From Minisyncoccota bacterium (lineage in GTDB: Bacteria > Patescibacteriota > Minisyncoccia > Phycocordibacterales > SBAW01): a stretch of 11,440 bases of DNA. The notes beneath the pieces are model-generated. The model saw only the letters and a program-made list of their open reading frames with translations, ran no database searches and was not told the origin of the DNA. The DNA is taken from the NCBI GenBank assembly GCA_020050775.1, contig JAGVKC010000049.1, positions 1-11,440 on the forward strand, in the 5' to 3' direction. Positions 1-5,628 of this stretch are shown piece after piece. Numbering within the stretch: the first letter of the stretch is position 1; each line of letters opens with the position of its first letter. The position numbers and the translations under genes are program-made.

Positions 1-71
1 CAGGAATTCCTGGGAGCTTCATCTTTTCTACTGATGATGTGGTGAAAGATGTAAGGGTCCGCTACGTCATT

Positions 72-80
72 TGTTATGAT
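72..80 (+). promoter_or_regulatory. Extended -10 promoter of the GH18 gene
   Basis: TGT-TATGAT lies here (TGn plus a -10-like hexamer at 75-80). The ATG at 88 begins 7 bases after the hexamer, the usual distance to a transcription start, so the mRNA probably starts at or beside the ATG. No convincing -35 is seen. Confidence 0.5.
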
Positions 81-87
81 GCATTAT

Positions 88-1290
88 ATGAAGCGCTTTT
101 CTCTATTGTTCGTGGGCGTTCTTTTTCTTATGCCAGCAACCGCAAGCGCGGCGGCATTTGAATTTTCCGGCTGGATCCCGTACTGGAGGGAAGACAAAGG
201 TGTCGCAGACGCACTTGCGCATATAGACCAGCTGCACGAGATAAACCCGTTCGGCTATATTGTGCAGCCCGACGGCACGCTCCAGGACGCTATGGGTATT
301 GCGGATGAGCCCTGGAAGACGCTTATCGCAACAGCTAAGCAAAAGAAAATCCGCGTCATCCCAACCGTCATGTGGTGCGACCCAGACAACATGCACCGCA
401 TCCTTTCTAATCAAAAGTCGCGCATCAAACTCGCAGATGACATTACTGCGCTCGTTAAGCGCGAAGGGTTCGACGGCATCGACATCGATTTTGAATGTAA
501 GCGTGCAGAAGACAAAGTGTATTTTTCTACCTTCCTGAAAGGTCTCTACCAGCGCATGGGTAACAAATGGGTCATGTGCACCATCGAGTCGCGCACTCCG
601 CTAGATTCGCGCTACCTAAGCACGCCACCTAAAGACGCTAGCCTTTATGCCAACGACTTCGTCGAAATAAATAAATACTGCGACCGCGTGCGCTTTATGA
701 CTTACGACCAGCAGACGATAGATCAAAAAATTGGCGCTGCCGCAGATGCCAAAGATCAAGTCTACGCTCCTGTTGCCGATGTTGCATGGGTAGAGAAGGC
801 TATTAAGATGGCCGCGCAGAGCATCAAGAAAAATAAAATAGTTATCGGCGTTGCAACCTACGGCTATGAGTGGGATGTTACTGCCTATGCAGACGGCTAC
901 TCTAGCTATGATCTTTTGTGGTCCTTTAACCCTGGGTACGCAACGCCTATAGCCCAGACACTCGGCATAACGCCCGGACGCACATATTCTGGCGAACTTG
1001 GTTTCTCATATATTCCAACCACTACAACCTCATCTGTCATGGGTAATCAGTTTGTGAACTATTCTTCCTACGCCCCGGCAGGCACGCCTTCCGCTGATCT
1101 TGTTTCTGCAGGTGCACTTGCCTATGCAAAGCAAAACAACAGCAACGCAACATTCCGTGTAGCGGTGTGGAGCGATGCGCAGGCTATCAAACAAAAGGTA
1201 GATTTGGCGCGCCGCCTAGGCGTGCGCGGGGTAGCAGCCTTTAAGATCGACGGCGGGGAAGACCCAGCCTTCTGGAGCGTGTTTAAATAA
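88..1290 (+). CDS. Secreted glycoside hydrolase family 18 (chitinase/YaaH-like) protein
   Basis: Predicted exported GH18 enzyme of 400 residues, expected to hydrolyse beta-1,4-linked N-acetylglucosamine polymers such as peptidoglycan or chitin outside the membrane. Residues 1-23 form a signal peptide (MKRFSLLF start, hydrophobic core, ASA-type cleavage site). The GH18 signature DGIDIDFE (DxxDxDxE) is intact, with the catalytic acid Glu at about residue 126. The substrate-assisting MTYDQ motif (RFMTYDQQ) and GVATYGYEWD follow later in the barrel. ATGs at 76 and 79 are in frame, but 88 gives the cleanest signal peptide and sits 7 bases after the -10, so I chose it. No LysM or other wall-binding domain is visible. 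The gene is transcribed alone. The family is clear; the exact substrate is inferred, and cell-wall turnover or attack on a host wall are both possible. Confidence 0.88.
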   Translation: MKRFSLLFVGVLFLMPATASAAAFEFSGWIPYWREDKGVADALAHIDQLHEINPFGYIVQPDGTLQDAMGIADEPWKTLIATAKQKKIRVIPTVMWCDPDNMHRILSNQKSRIKLADDITALVKREGFDGIDIDFECKRAEDKVYFSTFLKGLYQRMGNKWVMCTIESRTPLDSRYLSTPPKDASLYANDFVEINKYCDRVRFMTYDQQTIDQKIGAAADAKDQVYAPVADVAWVEKAIKMAAQSIKKNKIVIGVATYGYEWDVTAYADGYSSYDLLWSFNPGYATPIAQTLGITPGRTYSGELGFSYIPTTTTSSVMGNQFVNYSSYAPAGTPSADLVSAGALAYAKQNNSNATFRVAVWSDAQAIKQKVDLARRLGVRGVAAFKIDGGEDPAFWSVFK

Positions 1291-1297
1291 CACAGTA

Positions 1298-1311
1298 GGT
1301 CCGAGGTCCGA
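1298..1311 (+). repeat. Tandem heptamer GGTCCGA x2
   Basis: GGTCCGA occurs at 1298-1304 and again at 1305-1311, ending 5 bases before the -10 of the cupredoxin promoter. It fills the place of a -35 region, so it could be a regulator half-site pair. This rests on the sequence alone. Confidence 0.35.
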
Positions 1312-1313
1312 AA

Positions 1314-1322
1314 TGTTATACT
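1314..1322 (+). promoter_or_regulatory. Extended -10 promoter of the cupredoxin operon
   Basis: TGT-TATACT. Unlike most promoters here it lies about 80 bases before the start codon, leaving a leader of roughly 75 bases that contains a hairpin. Confidence 0.5.
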
Positions 1323-1357
1323 AAAACAACATTAAGAGTTAATACAAACTGGAAAGA

Positions 1358-1385
1358 GCCGCGCTTTAAAGGACGTTTGCGCGGC
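1358..1385 (+). promoter_or_regulatory. Hairpin in the 5' leader of the cupredoxin mRNA
   Basis: GCCGCGC (1358-1364) pairs perfectly with GCGCGGC (1379-1385). Inside, AAA (1368-1370) can pair with TTT (1376-1378) around a GGACG loop. There is no T-run after it, so it is not a standard terminator. It ends 18 bases before the ATG at 1404 and could affect translation or mRNA stability. Confidence 0.45.
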
Positions 1386-1403
1386 ATGATTTCGGGAAAT
1401 CAC

Positions 1404-1922
1404 ATGAAAACCTCAACAGTAGTGGGCGTACTTGCGGCAGTAGTTATCGTGGGCGGTTTGGCCTGGTGGGTCTATGCTCAGCAAGGTATGGCTCCTGTAG
1501 CGCAAGAAACTGCCACAACAACGCCTAACACTACGACTGGTAGTGAAACAGGCGGCAACGCACAAACTGGCACTAATGCTGGTGTGAATGTAGGTGTAAC
1601 CGTTGGTGCACAGACGTACCAAGTTACCTACGACGGCACCAGCTTCTCGCCGAAAGACATCACTATTAAAGTAGGCGATACCGTTACGTGGACCAACACA
1701 TCCTCCGGCAACATGTGGGTTGCCTCTGCAGTACATCCAACACACTCGGTCTACTCTGGCACCACGCTTAACGAGCACTGCGCCGGCGGACCTTCATCAA
1801 TTGCATTTGACCAGTGTGAAGGGGGTAGCAGCTACACGTTTACGTTCACTAAGGCTGGCACGCACCGCTACCACGACCACATTAGCGCAAGCAAAACGGG
1901 TTCAGTAACTGTTACGCAGTAA
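1404..1922 (+). CDS. Membrane-anchored cupredoxin-like protein lacking the blue-copper cysteine
   Basis: 172 residues: short N-terminus, membrane anchor at about 5-25, a Thr/Gly/Asn-rich linker to about 70, then a cupredoxin-type beta domain outside the cell. Seen: DGTSFSPKDITIKVGDTVTWTN-type strands, His111 and His114, Cys126 and Cys138 (a likely disulfide), and a C-terminal YHDH stretch (His157, His159). Plastocyanin-type domains have Cys in the final ligand loop where this protein has His157, so classical type 1 blue copper is unlikely; a His-only copper site is an inference. The start at 1404 gives a normal signal anchor; upstream TTG (1377) and ATG (1386) codons are in frame but would lie within the leader hairpin. 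The stop is followed after 1 base by the DoxX gene, suggesting joint function in a copper or redox task at the membrane. Confidence 0.82.
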   Translation: MKTSTVVGVLAAVVIVGGLAWWVYAQQGMAPVAQETATTTPNTTTGSETGGNAQTGTNAGVNVGVTVGAQTYQVTYDGTSFSPKDITIKVGDTVTWTNTSSGNMWVASAVHPTHSVYSGTTLNEHCAGGPSSIAFDQCEGGSSYTFTFTKAGTHRYHDHISASKTGSVTVTQ

Positions 1923-1923
1923 C

Positions 1924-2298
1924 ATGCACCAGGCGCGATTCTCATACTTGCTGCTTCGTCTTGGCGCAGCATTCGCGTTTCTTTACCCACCCATTAATGC
2001 GCTCTTCGAGCCATATAGCTGGATAGGGTACTTCCCAGACTTCACACGCGGCTACGTAGACGAAATGCTCATGCTTCATACCTTCGGCGTCATAGAAATG
2101 ATTATTGCGCTCTGGATTCTCTCTGGGTGGAACATATTCTGGCCGTCTATTGCCGCTACAGCGATGCTCGTGGGTATTGTTGTCTTTAACCCTGGCGAAT
2201 TCCCAATACTCTTCCGCGACCTCTCCATCGCAGCTCTAACTTTCTCGCTCGCAATTATTAACTTCCGTAAGTCTGCCGCATCCGGAGCGTCTCTCTAA
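1924..2298 (+). CDS. DoxX-like small integral membrane protein
   Basis: 124 residues, four predicted membrane segments (about 6-26, 46-66, 72-90, 95-112) and few charges, as in short DoxX/DoxD-related proteins. The N-terminal RLGAAFAFLYPPINALF and the GVIEMIIALWILSGW stretch match the usual DoxX layout. The family includes parts of thiosulfate:quinone oxidoreductase and membrane oxidoreductase complexes, but no catalytic residues can be assigned here. The ATG begins 1 base after the cupredoxin stop (TAA-C-ATG) with no Shine-Dalgarno, so translation is probably coupled. A cupredoxin next to a DoxX protein suggests an electron-transfer or redox-stress partnership, which is inference. Confidence 0.72.
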   Translation: MHQARFSYLLLRLGAAFAFLYPPINALFEPYSWIGYFPDFTRGYVDEMLMLHTFGVIEMIIALWILSGWNIFWPSIAATAMLVGIVVFNPGEFPILFRDLSIAALTFSLAIINFRKSAASGASL

Positions 2299-2301
2299 AC
2301 T

Positions 2302-2382
2302 ATGAAATAAGAACATAAAGCTGGACTCGCGCTAAGCGGTGCTGGTGCCATCGTCGCTATCGGTGTAGCGGTATGGGTAGCT
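2302..2382 (+). other. Untranslated signal-anchor segment behind a codon-3 TAA
   Basis: An ATG at 2302, 3 bases after the DoxX stop, is in frame with the gene at 2383 but reads ATG AAA TAA. After the TAA the same frame encodes EHKAGLALSGAGAIVAIG and more, a textbook membrane anchor running straight into the downstream protein. No ATG, GTG or TTG lies in this frame between the TAA (2308-2310) and the ATG at 2383. If codon 3 were AAA, the protein would start MKKEHKAG. The gene therefore looks broken or recoded at codon 3. Confidence 0.7.
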
Positions 2383-2943
2383 ATGAGTAGCTCTGGAACC
2401 CCGACGCCTACGGTAGCCGAAGGGTATGTGCTCTACGAAGACAGTGAGTACTCGTTTACCGTTGAAGTGCCGGAAAACTTCACTATTAATGACAACTACG
2501 AGCTCGAGGTAAATTCGTTTCTAAAATCCATGGGCGTCTCGTTTACTCCTCCTGCGTCGCTGACTGAGGGTACCAACCTCTCTGCGGACACGCACATGAC
2601 AGTGGAGTGGATTCCAATTCTTTCTTCCTGCTCTCCGCAGCATTACCTAAACCCAGTCATGGGCACGAGCACCATAACGCAAAATGGCACGGTGTATGAC
2701 GTGGCCACATCGTCTGACGCTGGCGCAGGCAACTTCTACGCACAAATCGTCTATATGGCATCTGAACCGGGTTCATGCCTGGCGGTGCGTTACTTCATCC
2801 ACACAACTAACATAAACAATTACCCAACGGGGACCGTGCGTGAGTACGACCGCGCAGCGCTTCTAGAAATCTTTGATCGCATGCGCTTCTCCATCAAGCG
2901 GCCCGCCCCGGAAAGTCCTGCATCAGAACCAGCAGTCAATTAA
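2383..2943 (+). CDS. Hypothetical secreted-type protein, anchor lost or conditionally translated
   Basis: 186 residues from the first usable ATG. No family recognised. The visible part is a soluble domain preceded by a Ser/Thr/Pro-rich stretch. It includes YVLYEDSEYSFTVEVPENF, a pattern seen in small extracytoplasmic lipoprotein-like domains, and two separated cysteines (SSCSP, GSCLA) that could form a disulfide outside the cell. The C-terminus is Pro/Ser/Glu-rich. The natural N-terminus is most likely the anchor encoded at 2302-2382, now cut off by TAA at codon 3. Without it the protein would stay in the cytoplasm, which does not fit the cysteines. It is the last gene of the cupredoxin-DoxX run and is followed directly by a terminator. 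Confidence 0.6.
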   Translation: MSSSGTPTPTVAEGYVLYEDSEYSFTVEVPENFTINDNYELEVNSFLKSMGVSFTPPASLTEGTNLSADTHMTVEWIPILSSCSPQHYLNPVMGTSTITQNGTVYDVATSSDAGAGNFYAQIVYMASEPGSCLAVRYFIHTTNINNYPTGTVREYDRAALLEIFDRMRFSIKRPAPESPASEPAVN

Positions 2944-2950
2944 GAAAAAG

Positions 2951-2975
2951 AAAAACACCCAGAAAGGGCGTTTTT
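2951..2975 (+). terminator. Intrinsic terminator after the cupredoxin run
   Basis: AAAAACACCC (2951-2960), loop AGAAA, GGGCGTTTTT (2966-2975): a stem with one A-C mismatch, with A-run and T-run making it potentially bidirectional. It ends on the base that begins the extended -10 of the next gene. Confidence 0.75.
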
Positions 2976-2983
2976 GCTATACT
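2975..2983 (+). promoter_or_regulatory. Extended -10 promoter of the DUF4342 gene
   Basis: TGC-TATACT, with the ATG at 2990 starting exactly 6 bases after the hexamer, predicting a leaderless mRNA. The -35 region is occupied by the terminator stem. Confidence 0.65.
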
Positions 2984-2989
2984 GCATGT

Positions 2990-3268
2990 ATGAGTACTGA
3001 AGAATTCAAAGTGTCCGGAGGCGACGTCCTCAACACCATTAAGCGCGTTATTGCAGAAGGCAATGTTCGCCGCATCATTATCAAAAGCGAAGGGGGCGAT
3101 ACGATCGTGGAATTTCCTCTCACCGTTGGTGCTGTAGGGTTTTTGCTCGCACCTATCCTTGCAGCTGTAGGCGCCATTGCAGCGTTAGTAGCAAAGTGCA
3201 CTATTGTTGTAGAGCGCCGCGACGGCACGAAGTCTAGTTCACATAGTGAATCAGATATCGAAGCGTAA
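2990..3268 (+). CDS. DUF4342 domain protein
   Basis: 92 residues. The pattern KVSGGDVLNTIKRVIAEG, then NVRRIIIKSEGGDTIVEFPL, then a hydrophobic TVGAVGFLLAPILAAVGAIA stretch, then KCTIVVERRDG matches DUF4342, a short family whose function is unknown. The first half is a soluble helix-plus-strand unit; the middle is long enough to insert into or cross the membrane once; the tail is Ser/Glu-rich. In other bacteria the domain can be fused to a ubiquitin-associated-like helix, absent here. The start at 2990 is set by the -10 spacing; an upstream extension would run through the terminator. The cyclophilin gene begins 1 base after its stop, so the two form an operon. Confidence 0.82.
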   Translation: MSTEEFKVSGGDVLNTIKRVIAEGNVRRIIIKSEGGDTIVEFPLTVGAVGFLLAPILAAVGAIAALVAKCTIVVERRDGTKSSSHSESDIEA

Positions 3269-3269
3269 T

Positions 3270-3950
3270 ATGTCACCAGTACGCGCATGGGCTATTATTG
3301 CTGTCGTAGTGCTTCTAGGAATTGGCGGGTACTTTGCGTACGCGCAGCAGAAAGCGCTCGAGGTTCCTAACACACTCGTTGAAGGCTATTCAACGTCAAC
3401 TATTTCTATAACGGGCGAAACAACTGCAACGAACAATCCGTCGCAGCCATCTACTAACACTAATCAAAAAGCTATGACCGCAATACTTCACACAACCAAG
3501 GGCGACATTACAATCGAATTCTTTGGCGAAGAAGCGCCAAACACTGTTGCGAACTTCACCAAGCTCGCAGGGCAGGGCTACTACGACGGCACGAAGTTCC
3601 ACCGCGTTATCAAAGGGTTCATGATTCAAGGCGGCGACCCGCTTTCGAAAGATGATGCTCTTGCAGCACGTTGGGGTACTGGTGGCCCAGGCTACCAGTT
3701 CGCAGACGAGATACACGCGAAGAACCGCAACGACGTTGGTACCATCTCGATGGCAAATGCAGGAGCAAACACCAACGGCAGCCAATTCTTCATCAATGTA
3801 GCTCCAAACAACTTCCTCGACTCAAAGCACACGGTCTTTGGCAAAGTAACTGCCGGCATGGATGTAGTAAAAGCGATAGAAAGTACGCCTACGGCGCCAG
3901 GGGATAGACCGCTAGAAGCAATGGTCATACAAAGCATTACGCTTAAATAG
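3270..3950 (+). CDS. Membrane-anchored cyclophilin-type peptidyl-prolyl cis-trans isomerase
   Basis: 226 residues: N-terminal anchor at about 6-24 ending in YAQQ, a Thr/Asn/Ser-rich linker to about 66, and a complete cyclophilin domain (about 69-226). It catalyses cis-trans isomerisation of Xaa-Pro bonds and here should help fold exported proteins on the outer face of the membrane. Active-site features seen: FHRVIKGFMIQGGDP (Arg112, Phe117, Gln120), GTISMANAG, NGSQFFI and LDSKHTVFG, where the Trp of some cyclophilins is His187, a common bacterial variant. The ATG lies 1 base after the DUF4342 stop (TAA-T-ATG), with no Shine-Dalgarno, suggesting coupled translation. An in-frame GTG at 3246 would add 8 residues, but 3270 gives the normal anchor. 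A strong terminator follows. Confidence 0.93.
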   Translation: MSPVRAWAIIAVVVLLGIGGYFAYAQQKALEVPNTLVEGYSTSTISITGETTATNNPSQPSTNTNQKAMTAILHTTKGDITIEFFGEEAPNTVANFTKLAGQGYYDGTKFHRVIKGFMIQGGDPLSKDDALAARWGTGGPGYQFADEIHAKNRNDVGTISMANAGANTNGSQFFINVAPNNFLDSKHTVFGKVTAGMDVVKAIESTPTAPGDRPLEAMVIQSITLK

Positions 3951-3955
3951 TCTTC

Positions 3956-3982
3956 AAAAACCACCCGAAAGGGCGGTTTTTT
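3956..3982 (+). terminator. Intrinsic terminator after the cyclophilin gene
   Basis: AAAAACCACCC with loop GAAA and GGGCGGTTTTTT: stem 3956-3966/3971-3981 with one A-C mismatch, a GNRA-like loop and a T6 tract. It begins 6 bases after the stop codon. Confidence 0.85.
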
Positions 3983-4059
3983 ATGTTGCGAAAGGCACAA
4001 GAATTGCCATATCGTTTGTGGGCAATGAAAGTATAGGGCTGTCAAATAGCGACCCAATA

Positions 4060-4068
4060 TGATATAGT
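4060..4068 (+). promoter_or_regulatory. Extended -10 promoter of the toxin-antitoxin pair
   Basis: TGA-TATAGT; the ATG at 4075 starts 6 bases after the hexamer, predicting a leaderless mRNA. CTGTCA at 4039-4044 is a possible weak -35, 18 bases upstream. Confidence 0.6.
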
Positions 4069-4074
4069 GAATAT

Positions 4075-4257
4075 ATGTTCGAATTCCTCAAAAGAAATAA
4101 GAATAAGAGCGACGTATTAAAGGTCGCTGAAAAGCAGCTGCGAGAAAACCGCGCAGCGCTTGAATCCCTGCGTGATTATGACTCAGGCAAAAAAAGCATT
4201 TCAACCAGTCACGTCGAACGACGTCTTGGAAATGTACGAGTTGCTCCGCAAAAATAA
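4075..4257 (+). CDS. Probable antitoxin partner of the Fic/Doc protein
   Basis: 60 residues, basic and mostly helical: a charged N-terminal helix rich in Lys, Glu and Arg, then LESLRDYDSGKKSIST, then HVERRLGNVRVAPQ. The helix-linker-short-helix layout resembles small antitoxins that wrap their toxin with the C-terminus, but I do not recognise a named family. I see no Fic inhibitory S/TxxxE(G/N) motif. The last 80 bases overlap the Fic gene in the +1 frame. At 4189-4195 a run of seven A lies inside the overlap. Removing one A would fuse the first 40 codons to the Fic frame and give one protein of about 191 residues, so this could instead be the start of a frameshifted Fic protein. I prefer the two-gene reading because the tail after the A-run still looks like a real protein. 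Confidence 0.6.
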   Translation: MFEFLKRNKNKSDVLKVAEKQLRENRAALESLRDYDSGKKSISTSHVERRLGNVRVAPQK

Positions 4258-4651
4258 ACTCGTTTCGTTTCCTCCAAAAACAGATTCACTAGCTATAGTG
4301 GATTCAACAATATCCAGCATTACCAACCTTCACTTTGGGGTTGATATTTATCCAACGCGCGGAGAAAAAGCGGTGGCTCATTTGTATTTCCTTATAAAGA
4401 ACCATCCTTTTACTGATGGCAATAAAAGAACAGCTTCTATTGCTTTTATGACCGTTAGTACACTTAATGGATTTATTCCTGAATTTAAAAACTTCGGTCT
4501 AGACGAACTGGCAGTCTTTATTGAAAGAATACCTTCCTCTGAAGATCACCAACGTTGGATAAAAGTAATAGCGAATGATCTGCAATTGTACGAATATCCT
4601 GATTCAGATTATCAAGAGGAAAATCACGATAGGGAGTTAGACTACAAATAA
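4178..4651 (+). CDS. Fic/Doc family protein, probable toxin
   Basis: 157 residues from the ATG at 4178. The core motif HPFTDGNKRT (residues 76-85) is the Fic loop with Lys in place of the second Gly of HPFxxGNGR. This matches the Doc subgroup, which in the known P1 Doc case phosphorylates EF-Tu rather than AMPylating. Upstream, NDVLEMYELLRKNKLVSFPP and IYPTRGEKAVAHLYFLIKN match the usual helices leading into the Fic motif. The catalytic His76 and the phosphate-binding loop are intact, so it is probably active. A TTG at 4160 is an alternative start. The gene overlaps the upstream small gene by 80 bases, fitting a toxin-antitoxin pair. Base composition drops after about 4260 (23 of 60 bases G+C in 4261-4320, against 35 of 60 in 3541-3600), suggesting transfer. 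Target and neutralisation are inferred. Confidence 0.82.
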   Translation: MTQAKKAFQPVTSNDVLEMYELLRKNKLVSFPPKTDSLAIVDSTISSITNLHFGVDIYPTRGEKAVAHLYFLIKNHPFTDGNKRTASIAFMTVSTLNGFIPEFKNFGLDELAVFIERIPSSEDHQRWIKVIANDLQLYEYPDSDYQEENHDRELDYK

Positions 4652-4657
4652 AGAAGA

Positions 4658-4663
4658 TATACT
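4658..4663 (+). promoter_or_regulatory. TATACT element after the Fic gene
   Basis: TATACT 6 bases before a GTG at 4670. It has the same spacing as the leaderless promoters elsewhere, but the reading frame it would serve is only 18 codons. Confidence 0.35.
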
Positions 4664-4669
4664 AAATGG

Positions 4670-4726
4670 GTGTTCCTCTGCGGAAATCGTGCTGCGCTAA
4701 AGGATTTTCTAACTCAGAATCTCTAG
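4670..4726 (+). CDS. Possible leaderless 18-residue peptide
   Basis: GTG at 4670 exactly 6 bases after TATACT opens a frame reading VFLCGNRAALKDFLTQNL and ending with TAG at 4724-4726. It is not recognised. Position relative to the -10 is the only support. A remnant of a lost gene or a short untranslated RNA is equally possible. Confidence 0.2.
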   Translation: MFLCGNRAALKDFLTQNL

Positions 4727-4735
4727 AATTTCCTA

Positions 4736-4741
4736 TATACT
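4736..4741 (+). promoter_or_regulatory. -10 promoter of the small membrane protein gene
   Basis: TATACT with the ATG at 4748 six bases downstream, predicting a leaderless mRNA. No TGn and no clear -35. Confidence 0.6.
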
Positions 4742-4747
4742 AACTAT

Positions 4748-4987
4748 ATGGATCTCCAATTTTTCTCAATCCTATTAGAGGGCGGTATTGCAGCGCTCGC
4801 ATTTCTTGCTGGCCGCCGCCGCAAATACATGTACGGCCTTTCGATCACGTTCGGGATTTATGTGCTCTATGACGCAGCCCAGTACTACGGCTGGGCAGTA
4901 CCCGAAGAGGGGATGATGCAGATTATCTTCTTTATTGGCACTCTTGCAGCCCTCTATACAGTGTGGAACCTCTACCGTCGCTCATAA
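4748..4987 (+). CDS. Small three-helix membrane protein, unknown function
   Basis: 79 residues with three hydrophobic stretches: about 4-21, 29-48 and 56-75. They are separated by a basic loop (RRRKYMYG) and an acidic loop (VPEEGM), and the tail ends YRRS. Not assigned to a family. The positive-inside rule puts the first loop in the cytoplasm. The start is fixed by the leaderless promoter. G+C and codon use match the surrounding native genes, unlike the DUF2726 gene that overlaps its last 25 bases. Confidence 0.68.
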   Translation: MDLQFFSILLEGGIAALAFLAGRRRKYMYGLSITFGIYVLYDAAQYYGWAVPEEGMMQIIFFIGTLAALYTVWNLYRRS

Positions 4988-5499
4988 ATGTTGTTGTCTC
5001 TTTCTGGGCCCTTTTTGTATTAGGGTTCTTAGTTGTTGTAGTTTTGCTAGTTCTCACTTCTCTTTTACAGGGAGTGCAAGAAGAAATTTCCTCTGTATAT
5101 AAGAAGAAAGCATTTCTTTTTGATACTCGCTCTGAATATGAGCTTTTTAAATTATTGACTGAACTTGTTGGAGATACATATTATATTTTCCCTCAAGTGC
5201 ATTACAGTCATCTTCTTGAGCCTAAGAAAGCAGAGTGGAAAGAAGAGCGTAGACATCGAAGCAGGATAGATCGTAAATCAGCAGATTTTGTCTTGTGTGA
5301 TAAGGTTCGAGTTGTTCCGCAACTCATCATCGAGCTAGATGGTGCTGTGCATGGTTTTGCAAGCAAACAAAAGCGAGATGAGTTCATAAACGAAATAACC
5401 AAAGTTGTAGGTCTCCCAATTCTTCATTTAGATCCGAAGAATATCTCGAAAGAACTTGTATTAAGAGAAATAGAAAATAAATTACATGCAATGGCTTAA
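4963..5499 (+). CDS. DUF2726 membrane-anchored nuclease-like protein
   Basis: 178 residues from GTG 4963. Residues 8-35 form one long membrane segment, followed by a cytoplasmic domain: YKKKAFLFDTRSEYELFKLL, then FPQVHYSHLL, then a very basic stretch (about 88-105), then SADFVLCD and IIELDGAVH, then KRDEFINEI and GLPILHLD. This order of motifs is that of DUF2726, which is related to PD-(D/E)XK nucleases; Glu60, Asp108, Glu124 and Asp126 are candidate metal ligands. Nuclease activity is inferred, not shown. The GTG start lies inside the upstream gene (25-base overlap) and is the only standard start that keeps the full membrane segment. The gene is AT-rich (17 of 60 bases G+C in 5101-5160) compared with both neighbours, pointing to insertion of foreign DNA between them. 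Its frame runs directly into that of DUF2585 after the TAA. Confidence 0.75.
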   Translation: MEPLPSLINVVVSFWALFVLGFLVVVVLLVLTSLLQGVQEEISSVYKKKAFLFDTRSEYELFKLLTELVGDTYYIFPQVHYSHLLEPKKAEWKEERRHRSRIDRKSADFVLCDKVRVVPQLIIELDGAVHGFASKQKRDEFINEITKVVGLPILHLDPKNISKELVLREIENKLHAMA

Positions 5500-5628
5500 A
5501 AAATACCGCTCTGGGGCTACATCGCAATAGGGGCGGGGCTTATAGTCCTACAAGCAATTATTCTGTGGTGGCTCGGGCAACCCGCCTTTTACACCGACGG
5601 TCCCATTAGGCTTTGGGCGGGTACGGTT
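5491..5628 (+). other. 5' end of the DUF2585 gene without a usable start
   Basis: In the DUF2585 frame, 5500-5628 encodes KIPLWGYIAIGAG, a membrane segment and IRLWAGTVV, which matches the usual N-terminal third of the family. It contains no ATG, GTG or TTG until 5629. The only in-frame ATG just upstream, at 5491, reads ATG GCT TAA, and that TAA is also the DUF2726 stop. Replacing TAA by AAA would give MAKKIPLWGY. Alternatively, adding one A to the A6 run at 5498-5503 joins an ATG at 5486 as MQWLKKIPLW. Confidence 0.7.

Noticed and set aside
1..162. Open frame from the window start through 162 that could be the tail of an upstream gene
   Set aside because: It overlaps the GH18 promoter and signal peptide, ends in a low-quality Arg/Gly-rich tail and matches nothing I recognise.
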